This document shows, piece after piece, positions 52,586 to 63,373 of a DNA stretch of 64,000 bases. Origin of the DNA: Heterodera schachtii (lineage: Eukaryota > Nematoda > Chromadorea > Rhabditida > Heteroderidae). A program made the translations under genes and the position numbers. The stretch spans positions 211,527-275,526 of the forward strand of contig SIJG01000027.1 in the NCBI GenBank assembly GCA_023374025.1, read 5' to 3'. A model generated the notes under the pieces. The model had not been told where the DNA came from. It worked only from the letters and a program-made list of their open reading frames with translations, and did no database searches. How positions within the stretch are numbered: the stretch's first letter is position 1; each line of letters begins with the position of its first letter.

Positions 52586-53230
52586 GGGTTGGAGGGGGGG
52601 GGGGGGGAAGGGGGTGAGGAGCGGATGAACTGAGTGAGTGAGTGAATTGGGGGGGGGGGGGGTGATCGAGGCACAGGGCAAACGCATGGAGCGACAGCAG
52701 CCGGAGAGACCGTCCGACAATGGGCGGCGGTGAGTGATGGCGCACGGACGGACGGACGGACGAGCGGCGCAGCGGGGAGAGGTAATCCTAATCCCCGCGG
52801 ATGGGCGACGGATTGGACAGAGTTTACCCCCCCCCCCCCCCACCCCACCTAACTCATCTTCATTTAGCCGGTTTAAATTGATTTTTTTACTCAGTTTTTC
52901 AAATGAATTTTCAATTTTTGATAGCGTACAGCGAAAGCCACAAAGAAAACTTAATGAGACTCATTTATTCTTTATACTTTTCTCACTGTGCCATATTTGT
53001 CCTTTTTGTGTCTAAAATGTTCATTAGTATCCCTTTGGTGCCTATCCATCCGATGTTGCCGGATTAAACTTTGGAATTCAGCTTTTTTGGCATTTCTCTT
53101 TTTCTGGCTTTTCCGTTGAAATTTCAAAATTGAAATCCGTTGATTATGATTCGTAGAACAAAATTGCCGAACTTTGAATTAATAGTCCATGACCGTAATT
53201 AGTCATTACCAAGGCTAATTGTGTTATCAC

Positions 53231-53500
53231 TCGCTGATTGGCATCAAGTTTCGCGCTTTGTCCTTTTTTGGCACTTTTCCGTCGTTCGGCCAATGCCAAC
53301 CCCAAAATTGCCGGTGTTTTTTTGTTACTCTCCGTTTTGTTTGGACCGTTTCGCGTCCCCCCCCCCCCTCTCTCTCCCCATGATGCCCTTGCTTTGCCGG
53401 CTGCTGATGGTCCGTCCGAATTTCCATTTTCCATTTTATTCATCAGCATATCCATCCCCCCCCCCTTCTCTCCGTCCCCCCGGGGCCCATTTATCCTCGT
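53231..53500 (-). CDS. Candidate exon of a charged, disordered protein
   Basis: The frame includes MDMLMNKMENGNSDG, KTPAILGLALAERRKSAKK and ends LDANQR at a donor-like CGA/GTGATA. The upstream limit is not defined. The low-complexity purine bias weakens the case. Confidence 0.25.
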
Positions 53501-54201
53501 AAATTTCGTCCCGCGCGCCAATTGACTCCTCCTTTGCCCATTTCATCGCTTTTCTCCTCTCCGCACCCTCCACTCTCTGTTTCTTCTGTTTCTGTTGTCG
53601 TCGTAAATTTTTCGGCCCCGTCCCACCACAATCCCCCGCGGGGCGGGGGGGGGGAGGGCGGCTGCGCAGATGTTTCCTCTCCCCCCTGCCACCCCACTGC
53701 TCAGCGCCACAATTGCCTGGTTCAAACCCATCCAATGCCCTCCCCCCGGTGATCCCCGAATCATGCTCACTCACCACCCACCACCCCACACATTCATTCA
53801 TTTTTCATCTCACTTTCTTTAACACTGTTCCAAAACCGGCGGACGGGTGGACGGACGAATGAATGAAAGACAAAAAGAATGAATGAATGAATTGTTGGGC
53901 TGTGCCTTTGCCTTTGCTGTCCTCCTTTTCTCATTCCGTCCTTTTGTTTTTGCTGATTGAATATATAATCCTAATTAGCTTAATTAGTCAATTCAAAAAA
54001 AAAAACTTTTAATTATCTCTTCCTTTTTAAACGGCAGAAATAATGCTTAAAGTCATGAGAACTAACACCATTTTTCTTCTAATTTATTTTTTGCCTTTTT
54101 AGGGAAATATTACCAAGAAATTTTCGGCACGTAAAACATGCGCAAAGCGAAATGGCACCACCCACCCCCCCCCCCCCCTCATTCCCCCCCCCCCCCCTCC
54201 C

Positions 54202-54341
54202 CAGTGGGGATGGCATTCCGAGGCCCCAAAAATTTTCGGAAATCGGAAGTCGGAATTCCGACGCCCAAAATTTTTTCGGAAATCGGAAATCGGAATTCCG
54301 ACCCCAAAAATGTCGGAAATCGGAATTCCGTGCCATCCCTG
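54202..54341. mobile_element. hAT-like MITE, CGGAATTCCGA word family
   Basis: A 140-bp element. The right end is CCATCCCTG, whose complement CAGGGATGGCA matches the left end (CAGTGGGGATGGCA, with a small insertion). CAGGG ends fit the hAT consensus. The interior is repeated TCGGAAATCGGAATTCCGA variants separated by CCCCAAAAATTTT. The target duplication cannot be read because both flanks are C-rich. Confidence 0.6.
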
Positions 54342-54784
54342 CTCCCCACTTTCCCCACTTTCCCCGCCCCTCTCTTTTAGTTTAATCGTCGTCCGGCTCA
54401 CCGTTATCTTCTGTGTTTTACTAAATGAGGTCCATTCATCCCTCCCATTCATTCATTTCAACAGATTTCCAACCAAAATCCAAACTCTTCCCTCTCATCC
54501 GTCCCCCCGCCCAATCCCCGCGCGTTAAGCGTTAATTCCCCCCACTCACTCACTCATTCACCAACCCAACATTTTATGCACAACCGCTCAAAAACACCGA
54601 CAACGGACGGACAGACGGACAAACAGCAGTGATTCGGCGCTTTCTCCGCACCTTTTCTTCCTCAGAACCCCTCGCCATCACCTCAAAATTGGCTTCATTT
54701 AAGGCGGGACGGGGGACGACAGTTAATTCTGAAACAAACAGTTTCTCCCCCCCCCCCCCCCGCCTCCGTCCGCCACACTTCCCT

Positions 54785-54815
54785 CCCCCACGGACGGACG
54801 GACGGACGGACGATG
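54785..54815. repeat. (GGAC)n microsatellite
   Basis: Tandem CGGACGGACGG units. Similar short runs occur near 47287, 52745 and 53840. Confidence 0.75.
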
Positions 54816-55969
54816 AGTGACGGGGGGGGGGGGATGAATTAGTTTCGTTCTCCGCCGCCCTCCGTTTTCAACGCGACAAATGAGACAGCCAACTCAATCT
54901 GCGCTCCTCTTGTAGCTCAACACCATAAAACATTCACTTCCATCAAAATTCTCTTTTTTATTTTACCGACCGAAATGAGTGTTTAGGGAGGGGGGCGGGG
55001 AATTTCACTGTCAAAATGCGTCAGTTTCATGGGCCCTCCCCTCCCTTTCGCTCGCCGTTCTTTTGGCATCGTTTTGCCATTCACTCCCTTTTTCCATGCG
55101 TTGATCCGTTCCCTTTTGTGTTCTTTCAATCCCTCCCTCTTTTCTTCTGATTGATTATTGGTGTGCTGAACTGTTTCCCCCCCCCCTTTTCCTTTTCCTT
55201 TTCCAATTTTTTACCGACCAAAATTTAAGTTGGGCTGAGAAACGGCGTGTTTTTTTGATTGCCACAGTTTGTCATGTTTCATTTGTTGGAATCGTTCCCA
55301 TCTTTTTCATTTGTCCGCCGGTGGATTCGTTGGACTTTGTATCGGATGGGAAGGGATTCCGTGTGTCTGTGTCTCCTCCTCTCCCGCCCCCCCCCCCCCC
55401 TTCGACACATAAATAATTGGACGGTTTAAACAACTTTTTCTCTTGTGCATTCCCCTTGAATCTGCCCCCCCCCCCGCCCTCCCGTCGTCCCCCGTTAAAT
55501 CGCTCCTCCAATTCCATCCCAGCCGTCCGCCCCCCCCAACCCCACGCTGCCACCCTCCCCCCCCCCCCCCCCCCCGTTGCACACTTTGGGAGATGTTATC
55601 ATCCGCCAAGGAAGAAATTTTTTCTGTCCATCCCCAACTCATTCAACGGTTTAATCGTCGCGAGTTGGCGGCGGGGGGGGGGGGAGGGGGGGGGATTGTT
55701 CGCATGGAATGGCGTGGAATGGAAAACATCGACGAACGTACACACTTTTATTTATTGGGGAATTTAATACTCCCCGAAAACAATTCCATAGAGTTCAAGC
55801 AGTTCTGCGCACCAAATTAAAAAATACCTTCAAGCAATGCATAATATGCAAAAAAAAAAGAAATGTAATTTATATTTACATCAATCATTTAGGGTAAAAG
55901 GTTTTTAAAACCTTTTTCGAAGAATTGACAGATTTTTTTAATTATGTATTCACATTTAATGATTTCGAT

Positions 55970-56140
55970 TAGAGTTGAGCGGGACCGTGACTGGTACTGA
56001 AAAAAACATACAACTGAGTACCTAAGTCCCTGTTTTCACCAGTTTTGACCGGGACCGGGACTAGTCTCGGTTTTTCCCCGTTTCCCAGCCAAAAAGTCCC
56101 GGTTTTTCAACCCGAAAATTCCCAGTCCTGCTCAACTCTA
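55970..56140. mobile_element. hAT-like MITE, GGGACCGGGAC word family
   Basis: A 171-bp element with perfect 11-bp terminal inverted repeats (TAGAGTTGAGC). It is flanked by a perfect 8-bp target-site duplication, ATTTCGAT at 55962-55969 and 56141-56148. The interior is variants of GGGACCGGGACT and CCCGGTTTT with no coding capacity. It sits about 170 bp upstream of the start codon of the next gene and looks recent. Confidence 0.85.
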
Positions 56141-56307
56141 ATTTCGATAATGTGTGAAGTCTTCTCAAAAAAAAATTTTTTTGATGGTAATTTGGAAGAA
56201 TTTGACAACATTTTTATATTTCTTTTTATTTTTCAGTTTTAATCATTTGATAATAATCATTTTGCCTAATTTAATTAAACAACGAAAACTAAACACCGTC
56301 CGATCCG

Positions 56308-59300
56308 ATGGCTTCGGCTGCCAGCAATGCCAACAATTTTTCGTTGTCGGACCCCAATTCGCGTACGATACTCCACGGCATAAACAGCCGACTGAACGAC
56401 ATTGACATGGCAAGGGCTTTTTGTTGTTGAATTTTGTGTTGATCCCTTCCGTGGCATTTTCCTCTCTCTCTTTTAATTTTCCCTTTTTTCACCGTTCGTT
56501 TCCCTCTCAGAAAGTGTCTCTTCTGTTGGAAATGTTCACTTCCTCCGCTCCTTCCACTCGCAGCAGTGCCAATAATGGTGGCAATTCCGTCCCTCCTCCG
56601 CCCGTGCCTTCGTCCTCCGCCCATTTGCTCTCTCCGCCGCCCCTTTCGTCCGCCGGCTCTTCCGACTCCGTCGCCTCCGCAATGGCAACGGCCGCGCAAT
56701 TCGCAGCGATGCTCAGCGGAATAAATCCCACGGCACGTCCAATGTTTCGTTTATTTTTCCGCAAATTTTTAGTTTTTTTTTGTGGGGTTTTCGTTATTTA
56801 CCGCATAAAATAGTGAAATGTTCCGTCCGTTGGCACCCAAAATGTGCCGTTGTTTTGCGTTTGTTTTGTCTGTTCGCCGTTCGTGCTTTTACCCCCCCCC
56901 CCGTTGCAGCAGTGCCAACAGCGCAGTCCCCCGCCGCCCCCTCCCTCCGCCGCCGCCGCCGCCCACGCGCCTCCCCCCGCTCCCCTCGCCCCCCATCCGT
57001 CGCCCTTCCTTTTCCCTCCTCCGCCGCCGCCTCTCTCCGTTCCGTCCGCCCCTCCGTCGTCCGCCGCTGCCGCCGCGGCACATTTTGTCTCCCTAATTAA
57101 CGACACTTTCGGCGGACTTTTCGCTTCCCAACAACAGCAGAACACTGCTGCTGCTACTGCTGCACATGAACAAAAGCATTTTGGGCAGGTGAAAAACGGG
57201 GCCAGAAAAAGCTGACAATAAAAAAAGGGAAGGGCAAAAAGAACGAATGAATTGCCAAAAAAAAACATTTGAAAATAATTTCGAAATGAGAAATTTCAGG
57301 GCAATAATGACGCAACCAATCGCAACAATGCCAACAACACAAGCACCAGTCCTTCTGTCAACATTTCTGCGTCGGAAGCCAAAGAAAGTGCCAACACCGG
57401 CGCCTCCTCTTTTGCCGCGGGCGGTGCCGCTGCCGACAGTCGCCGTCGCGGCTCCGTCTCTCCTCGGCCCGCTTCCACCGCGGCTGTGTCAGTCGCTGCC
57501 GATTCGGCAGCTGACCATCGGCAGAGCAAACGGAGGTGTGGACAAAAGAGGGACGAATTTGGAAGAAAAAAAACGAAACAAAATCTTTGGATTTTCATCA
57601 AAACCCCCGTTAATTTCCATTATAAAATGTTTTCCATTATAATCCCCCCCCCCCCCCCGACAGGACGAGTACGCCGTTGCGCGACTGTGACGGAGAATCC
57701 TTTTCGTTGGCATCCATCAACGGCTTAATGCTGTTGAACGGGGCCAACAACGGTTGCGGCGGTGCCTTTGGCCGTGGGACGGAGGTCGCAATTTTTGTTT
57801 ATTTACGCATTTCTATTAATTGTTTGGCTTCCTTTTTCTTGTCTTTCGAGCAGCCAATGGTCATTTGAATTTCTTTTTCAGGCAAATTCGCCGCTTTCTC
57901 CGACTTCGTCCAATGCTTCCGCCGCTGTGCCCGTCGCGTCGGCGATGGAAAATGAATTCAAATTTGGCGGAGGAGTGCCAAATGGTTGACATCCGTCTCT
58001 TTAGAATATAAAATTCGCTTTAATTCCTCCATTTTTTGCAGGGAATGCCTTCGTCGATTTGGGACAGTACCCGCATCATTTGGCGAAGACTGCCGCGACA
58101 GTGGCGCAAAACGGCAGCGGGGGACGGAAGCACAGCTCGGCACAGGCGAAACAGCGAAAGTCGCCGATGGGAACGACGGCGCCGAATGGACGCAAAACAA
58201 TGCCAAACAAACTGACGAACGGCAACGGCACTTTCTATTTGCAGGCAAGCGAAGGGAGGGACAATCGAATTACTGTTATTTAAAACAGAAATGCAAAATG
58301 AGCCAAAGGGATTTACCATCGGAAAACTACTATTAATTACATGCGTTTCAGTGCCATTTTTCCATTTTGCGCCCCTTTCCCCCATTTTTCTTTCCCCAAA
58401 ATGTCCCCCCCCCCTCAGGTCACTCCGACTTCTCCCAGTTCGTCTGGTGGCATTCTGTTGGGGCACAGTTTTCCGGACGGCGCAGTGAAACGGGCGGCAG
58501 AAAAGGCGGCACGCAATGCCCAAGGCACACAGCCAAAAGTGAGCGACGAATAATTTATCATTTTACCTTTTTGGCATTTTAGGTTTTTGCTTGGCAAATT
58601 CTGCGCGAGTCAATCAACGACGAAGAGCTGAAAAACATTCAAATTTCGCTACGGACTTTTCACGGTGAAACCGCCGCCAATTTATTGGCCCGCCAATTGC
58701 CAAAGGTACCGTAAGAGGAGGAGACTGTAGCAAATGGCATAATAAAATACAATAAAATGGCACGAAAAATCTACGGGCGCTTTCAGATTCGAATTGTGGT
58801 GGAACAAACGATGAGTTACTTCAAATGGGACGAAATGCCAAACGAAGTGCAACTGACCAAGGCCAAACTGATTCTTTCCCACCTGAAGAACAATGCCAAA
58901 GTGCGCAATTGGACCCTGCGGGAGGGAAGGCCGAGCAGGTGGCAAAACGGGGGGGGGGGGGTTAATTTGCCAACCAATTAATTAATGGGGACATTTTATA
59001 TGAAAATGGTTTCCGTTTCATAATGTGACTATTTGAGTGCCACTCCTCCATCCATTTTTAATTTCCATTTTTATTCTTTTGCTTGTGATAAATTTTGTCA
59101 CCGTCCCTTTCCTCTCTCTCCCCACCCTTTGGTTTACTGTATTATTTCCCCCTCCCCCGCCGCTAACACTTTAATGGTTACATTTTGCGTTTGCGCAATT
59201 CACCGATTGCTGAGGGGTGGTGGGGGGAGGGGGGGGGGGAGTGTTTGCGGCGTCCGTCTGTTGTGCATGTTTAGTGCGCGAAAGGGAACAGCAGAGATAG

Positions 59301-60447
59301 GGGGGGGGAAGGGATTCGGTTGCATGATTATCGGAGGGGGGGGGGAAATGATTGGTCGCCTTTTGTTGTGGCGGAGTGAGTGAATTTGGGGGGGCGGGGG
59401 TGGTAATAACCGCTGTTGTAACAGCAGTGTTTATTGTCATTATGTGGGCTTTTATTGTGAATGCTCTCTCTCTCCCCCTTTTCTCTCTCTCTTTTCCTTC
59501 TCTCCTCCCCACTCTCTTCCTTTTCTTCTTTTCCTTTTTCTCTCTCTCCCTCACTTTCACTGCGTTTGTTTTGCCTTTTCTTTTTGTGTTCATCTTTCAA
59601 AGTTAAGTGTGTGTGATGTGTTTCTTTCCCTTTTTGCTGAGTCTGTTGCGGCGTTTGGAATTTCAATGCAAAACGCTTTTTCAATTTTTTCGGGATTTTT
59701 TTTTTAAATATGGCCAATTCTGGATACGGGCCTGAATATGTACCTGTCTGTATGTGGGTTTCATTTGTCTATAATCGTTTTGTGTATAGTGGAGAGTGAG
59801 GCGAGAAACCGGTTGTACGCATTTTTCATTCGTCCGGTAATAAATGCGCAAATAGAAGAAGAAGAGAGCCATCCCTTCAATTTTTTATGACATTTTATTG
59901 GAAAGAGCAAAATATGAGCAGAGCAAAAATTGAAAATAATGTTTTTAAATTGGGAGTTTTTTGGCAGATTGGGGGACCAATAAACAAAAATTCATTACGC
60001 TAAATTGATTTAATTAGTGTTTTGTTGCTCAGATTGGCTAACATCAGCATGGCTTCGAATGGCAAGGCAACAGAAGCGTCGTCAGAAGAAGTGCGTTGTT
60101 CGTCGGGTGCTGCCGCCGCGTCCACCGCTTCGTTTGTGCCGTCGTCGGATTCGCCGCACAATCAGCCGGGGTCGCATGCCATCGACTGGAAGACGTACGC
60201 CGCTTTGTTATCCTCGCCATCGGGCGCCGATTTGATGGCGGCGATGTTTTCTTCCGCTGCTGCGCTTGGACCGACGAAATCACACGGAGAGGAGGAGGAG
60301 GAAGAGAGCGAAAGAGGGGAGGGACAAGAGAATGGTGGAGAGGAAGAGACGACGAGGAAGGGACGGACGACGAAACGAACTGTGAAAGACGAAGAGACGG
60401 AAGAAGCGGAGGAAGAAGAGAGGCAGGAAAAGCGGATGGAACTCTAA
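56308..60447 (+). CDS. Nuclear regulator with conserved C-terminal domain, possibly BEN/LIN-14-like
   Basis: Exons: 56308-56409, 56511-56732, 56910-57188, 57300-57535, 57664-57784, 57882-57984, 58042-58244, 58419-58538, 58583-58705, 58787-58938, 60033-60447. Phase is kept at every junction, giving 691 residues. The ATG is the first after an in-frame TAA at 56290. Residues 1-40 hold a conserved-looking segment ([20 protein letters not shown]). Residues 45-460 are Ser/Pro/Ala/Asn/Gln-rich and presumably disordered, with basic patches. Residues 463-556 are globular and dense in conserved-type residues: [74 protein letters not shown]. This layout and sequence recall the nematode heterochronic factor LIN-14, described as a BEN-domain DNA-binding protein, but that link is from memory and unchecked. 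The tail (from about 630) is Glu/Arg-rich. Three introns appear to start with GC. An AATAAA lies at 60891. Confidence 0.8.
58939..60032 (+). other. Large last intron of the nuclear regulator gene
   Basis: About 1.1 kb between GTGGCA and TTGCTCAG; the other introns in this gene are 44-177 nt. It contains G homopolymers near 59221-59236 and 59335-59346 and a CT microsatellite at 59465-59570. No exon was recognised. Confidence 0.6.
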
Positions 60448-61210
60448 TTGAACTGTCATTAACGGAGAGGAGGGATAATAGATGATGATTAAATTGTGAG
60501 TGATCATGACCAACCAGTAGAACACACTTTTGCTTTATTTCCTCAGATATTTTTGTTTAACAATTCTACTTCATTCTCTTTCTTTTCTCGGCATTTTAAT
60601 TTATGTGCTCTCTTCGAAGCGGGAGATTAAGCGGGCACTGTCCACTTCCACTGTTAATGACTTGCTCTGATAATTCTATGGCCGTTTCGTCGTCCGTTAA
60701 TTGCCCGCGGCTTTTCCATTTTCACTTTGTCTACCCAATTGAAAAACTCTAATTGTAAGCATAAATTCTTTTCTTTACTTTGTGATTCTCTTTTTTATAT
60801 ATTCCTGTTTTCTTTAATTTACCCTTTATATTTTCGACATATGATTTTGGTGGAATACGGACACCAACAAAAATTCGTCGTCTTTTAGAAAATAAACTTA
60901 TTAAACTTTAGCTTTAGTATCTTAGAAAATCGAATATCAAAATGTCTTTTTTTATTAAGTGTATGATTGATTTGTAAAAAAAAGTTCTTCTAAAAATAAG
61001 TCAAAAAGTAATAATACAAATGGGTTTTTACCAATGTTATCAATCAAGGAAAAGAAGCAGTGATTTGTTTATGCTTTCTTCGTTTATATGTATAACAATT
61101 AAAGGGATAATAATCGAACATTATAACTTGAAAGGACAGCAACAAACATACAATATTTACAAAAAAAATTCTTAAATATGCATTAACACTTTTTGCTAAT
61201 TTAATCGCCT
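60448..61210. other. 3' flank shared by two convergent genes
   Basis: AT-richer sequence with AATAAA at 60891-60896 on the + strand, presumably the poly(A) signal of the regulator gene. No coding exon was recognised. Confidence 0.5.
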
Positions 61211-62187
61211 TTACGCTGTTTCTTCGTTCCAATAGCCTCTGAAAATGAGCAAAATAAAAATAAACCAAACAAAGTTCCTTAAAATTATGTAAAATTTGCT
61301 GAAAAGACTAAAAATTTAAAAAGGTAAATTGAATTGTTTCGAGTTAAAATGTTTTGGGGGTCTCTCTGTGCTCACCGGTAGCGATTTTTGACGAAATTCA
61401 ACGCGACGCGACAACAGAGGGCGCCGATGAAATATTGCATGGCAATCCAAGCCCAACCGATGGCCAACAGCGTCAGACGGACCCAAACCCAAAGACAATG
61501 GAAGAAGCCCCACAGGCGCTCCCAGTCGCAAATGTCCTCGGGGCTACGCGGCCCACCGAAAAGTTGCCAAAAAATGAACGAAACATACGAAACGGAGAAC
61601 AGAGAGAGGAGGGAGAGTCTGAAAAGGAAGGATAAAAGTCGGAAAATATGCAAAAATATTCCATTTACACCTGTACAAATAAATGGACATTGAATCGGTG
61701 ACAATTCGGTCGTGTAAGGGCGAACAGCGATGACGAAAGAGACAAAGGTACTGAAATGGGAGGGGGGGAGACAAACTCAAAAAATATTATGTGACTGACC
61801 AATCGGACGATGGAAGCAGCGCCAAAGAAGGAAGTGATTATGCCCAAAGTGAGGACGACAATGGGCACCCAAAAATGGACGTAGGTAAAGTCGCCCTCCT
61901 AAAAGAGGAGGAGGAAATTGAACACAAATAAGGAAGGGCACACAAAACTAAACATTGGTCATTTTTTGAAAAAATAGAAAAAATATTAGTAAATAAATTC
62001 ATCATCAACCGACCAAATAATGGAGCACGATAACATAAGCAGCGAGCAGAGACGGAAGTCCGAGAAGGTCGCCGGCCATGAAGAGGGAAGTGCCGATGAA
62101 CGAGTGAATGGTGCCACAACAGAATTCCCAGTCGTCCTCCTTGTCCTCCACGTCTTCGTCGTCAGTAAGAGGCCAAAACAGCAGCAT
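61211..62187 (-). CDS. Small multi-pass membrane protein, family not recognised
   Basis: Five exons on the minus strand: 62187-62014, 61898-61800, 61750-61671, 61618-61376, 61238-61211. They have GT-AG ends and consistent phase, giving 207 residues. The acidic N-terminus (DDEDVEDKEDDWEFCC, residues 9-24) precedes four hydrophobic spans: about 27-57 (two halves around GDLLGLPSL), 62-91 (HFWVPIVVLTLGIITSFFG), 118-139 (LSLLSLFSVSYVSFIFW) and 153-190 (aromatic-rich, WVWVRLTLLAIGWAWIAM). Between them lie YLCLFRHRCSP and a GGPRSPEDICDWE loop. The end is basic, then GYWNEETA. It may sit in an internal or plasma membrane; the substrate or role is unknown. The gene is convergent with the upstream regulator and divergent from the coiled-coil gene. 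Confidence 0.75.
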
Positions 62188-62860
62188 TATGAGAGGAAAG
62201 CAAAAAGGAAACAGAAAATAAAAATGGCAATTTTAGTGAAAGGAGCAGCGAACATTTTTAGGGAAGAGAATTCGGTGACGTCGGACAATCCCGCCAAAAC
62301 CGAGAGTTCAAACATGCTAATTCTGCTGATTCCTATGCCCGATCAGATTTTTCAAAAGCCCGTCTCAACAATTAATGAGGATTTTTGCAAAATGAAACAA
62401 TATTCATCGTTCAAATTTAATTTCAACATGGGATTAGGTCAAACCATGTAACTATCGTTTTTTTTGCTTTTCAAAATACTTTTTACGGTGCACTTTTTTA
62501 TAGAATTTGGGGAACAAGAGGAGGTTAGGCGGTGCCGATTGAAGCGTAGCCTAAGCCTATGGCTGGTTCGCATGCTCCTTTTTTATTTTACACTCGTAAA
62601 CATTCATTTATAAATAATTTTTGATTTATGTGAAATATTTGTCCGATTAAATATATTCACTTTGTTTTCCACTTGAATGCATTGGCGTTTTGTTTTTACG
62701 CCAATGATTTATTGCCGTTTTTTCTTTTTCACCGTCCATGCGATCTAAAGTTATTCGAAAAACAAATTTTCTAACGTCCATATCTTCTTTCTAATTAATC
62801 AATTGCTTATCTGTTGCTGTTGAAATTCTCGCGTTGGAGGGCGAAGTTGGACGTGACGCG
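62188..62860. other. Divergent intergenic region
   Basis: 673 bp between the start codons of two divergently oriented genes, so it probably holds both promoters. A GC-rich island at about 62520-62575 contains GGCGGTGCCGAT, which recurs at 63868-63879. No TATA-like element can be called with confidence. Confidence 0.45.
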
Positions 62861-63373
62861 ATGGAACAACAGCCCCAATTCCCAGTTTTGGCACAAAGGC
62901 TCGAAATTGCCTTCCAACTCACCGAATTGGAACGTCTGCTTGGATGGGGAGAAGATGTGCAAGATGAGATTAATGCGCTACAACAACAAATGCAGCAATT
63001 GTTGCAGCAATTGCAAAACCTGGTAGCGAGAGGATCAATAGGAAGAGAAACGATACTTTTGATACGATTATAAACATTAATTTTAACCAAATTCCGAAAT
63101 CTCCCAAATTTTAAAGTTGTGTGCTCCGAAAAACCAATGGGGGACCCTTTTGTTTTCAAATTTTACCCATAATAAATCTCGAAAACTTTTGTATAACTCA
63201 AAAAATTTGAATTTTTCGGTAACGGTATCAATAGAAGGAAGAGTGAAATAAACACTTGCTTTTTCCAGGCGCCTCCTGCTGCAGGGCGTCGGGCGCACAG
63301 TGAGCCGCCAAGGCGTCGGTACGGAGACGATGACGACGGTGCACCATGGTTTCGTCACCGATCAGCGCAATGA
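62861..63373 (+). CDS. Small coiled-coil protein, unknown function
   Basis: Two exons: 62861-63022 and 63269-63373. The donor is CTG/GTAGCG and the acceptor CTTTTTCCAG, in phase 0, giving 88 residues. Residues 8-54 form a heptad-rich amphipathic helix (LAQRLEIAFQLTELERLLGW, then a Gln/Leu run QQQMQQLLQQLQNL), likely a dimerising coiled coil. Residues 55-88 are Pro/Arg/Asp-rich and disordered. The frame is open upstream of the ATG to an in-frame stop, so an earlier start in another exon is possible. AATAAA follows near 63464. The minus-strand frame over the same DNA is a Cys/Ser-rich shadow. Confidence 0.6.

Larger units (their letters stand above)
44367..56307. other. 12-kb low-complexity region with unresolved coding-like islands
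   Basis: Rich in C/G homopolymers, CT and 4-bp (GGAC) microsatellites. Open frames are plentiful on both strands because the composition lacks stops, so most are shadows of nothing. A few islands have splice-like ends and balanced protein composition; these are entered separately at low confidence. Other ambiguous islands, equally open on both strands, are near 44510-44700, 46560-46960, 47240-47535, 47780-47970, 48000-48210, 49600-50070 and 50560-50840. A strong GTAAGT donor-like site follows 46229 on the + strand. Confidence 0.4.

Noticed and set aside
60022..60447. Last exon of the regulator gene as a stand-alone Glu-rich protein
   Set aside because: It joins the preceding exon exactly in phase across a TTGCTCAG acceptor, and has no independent start context.
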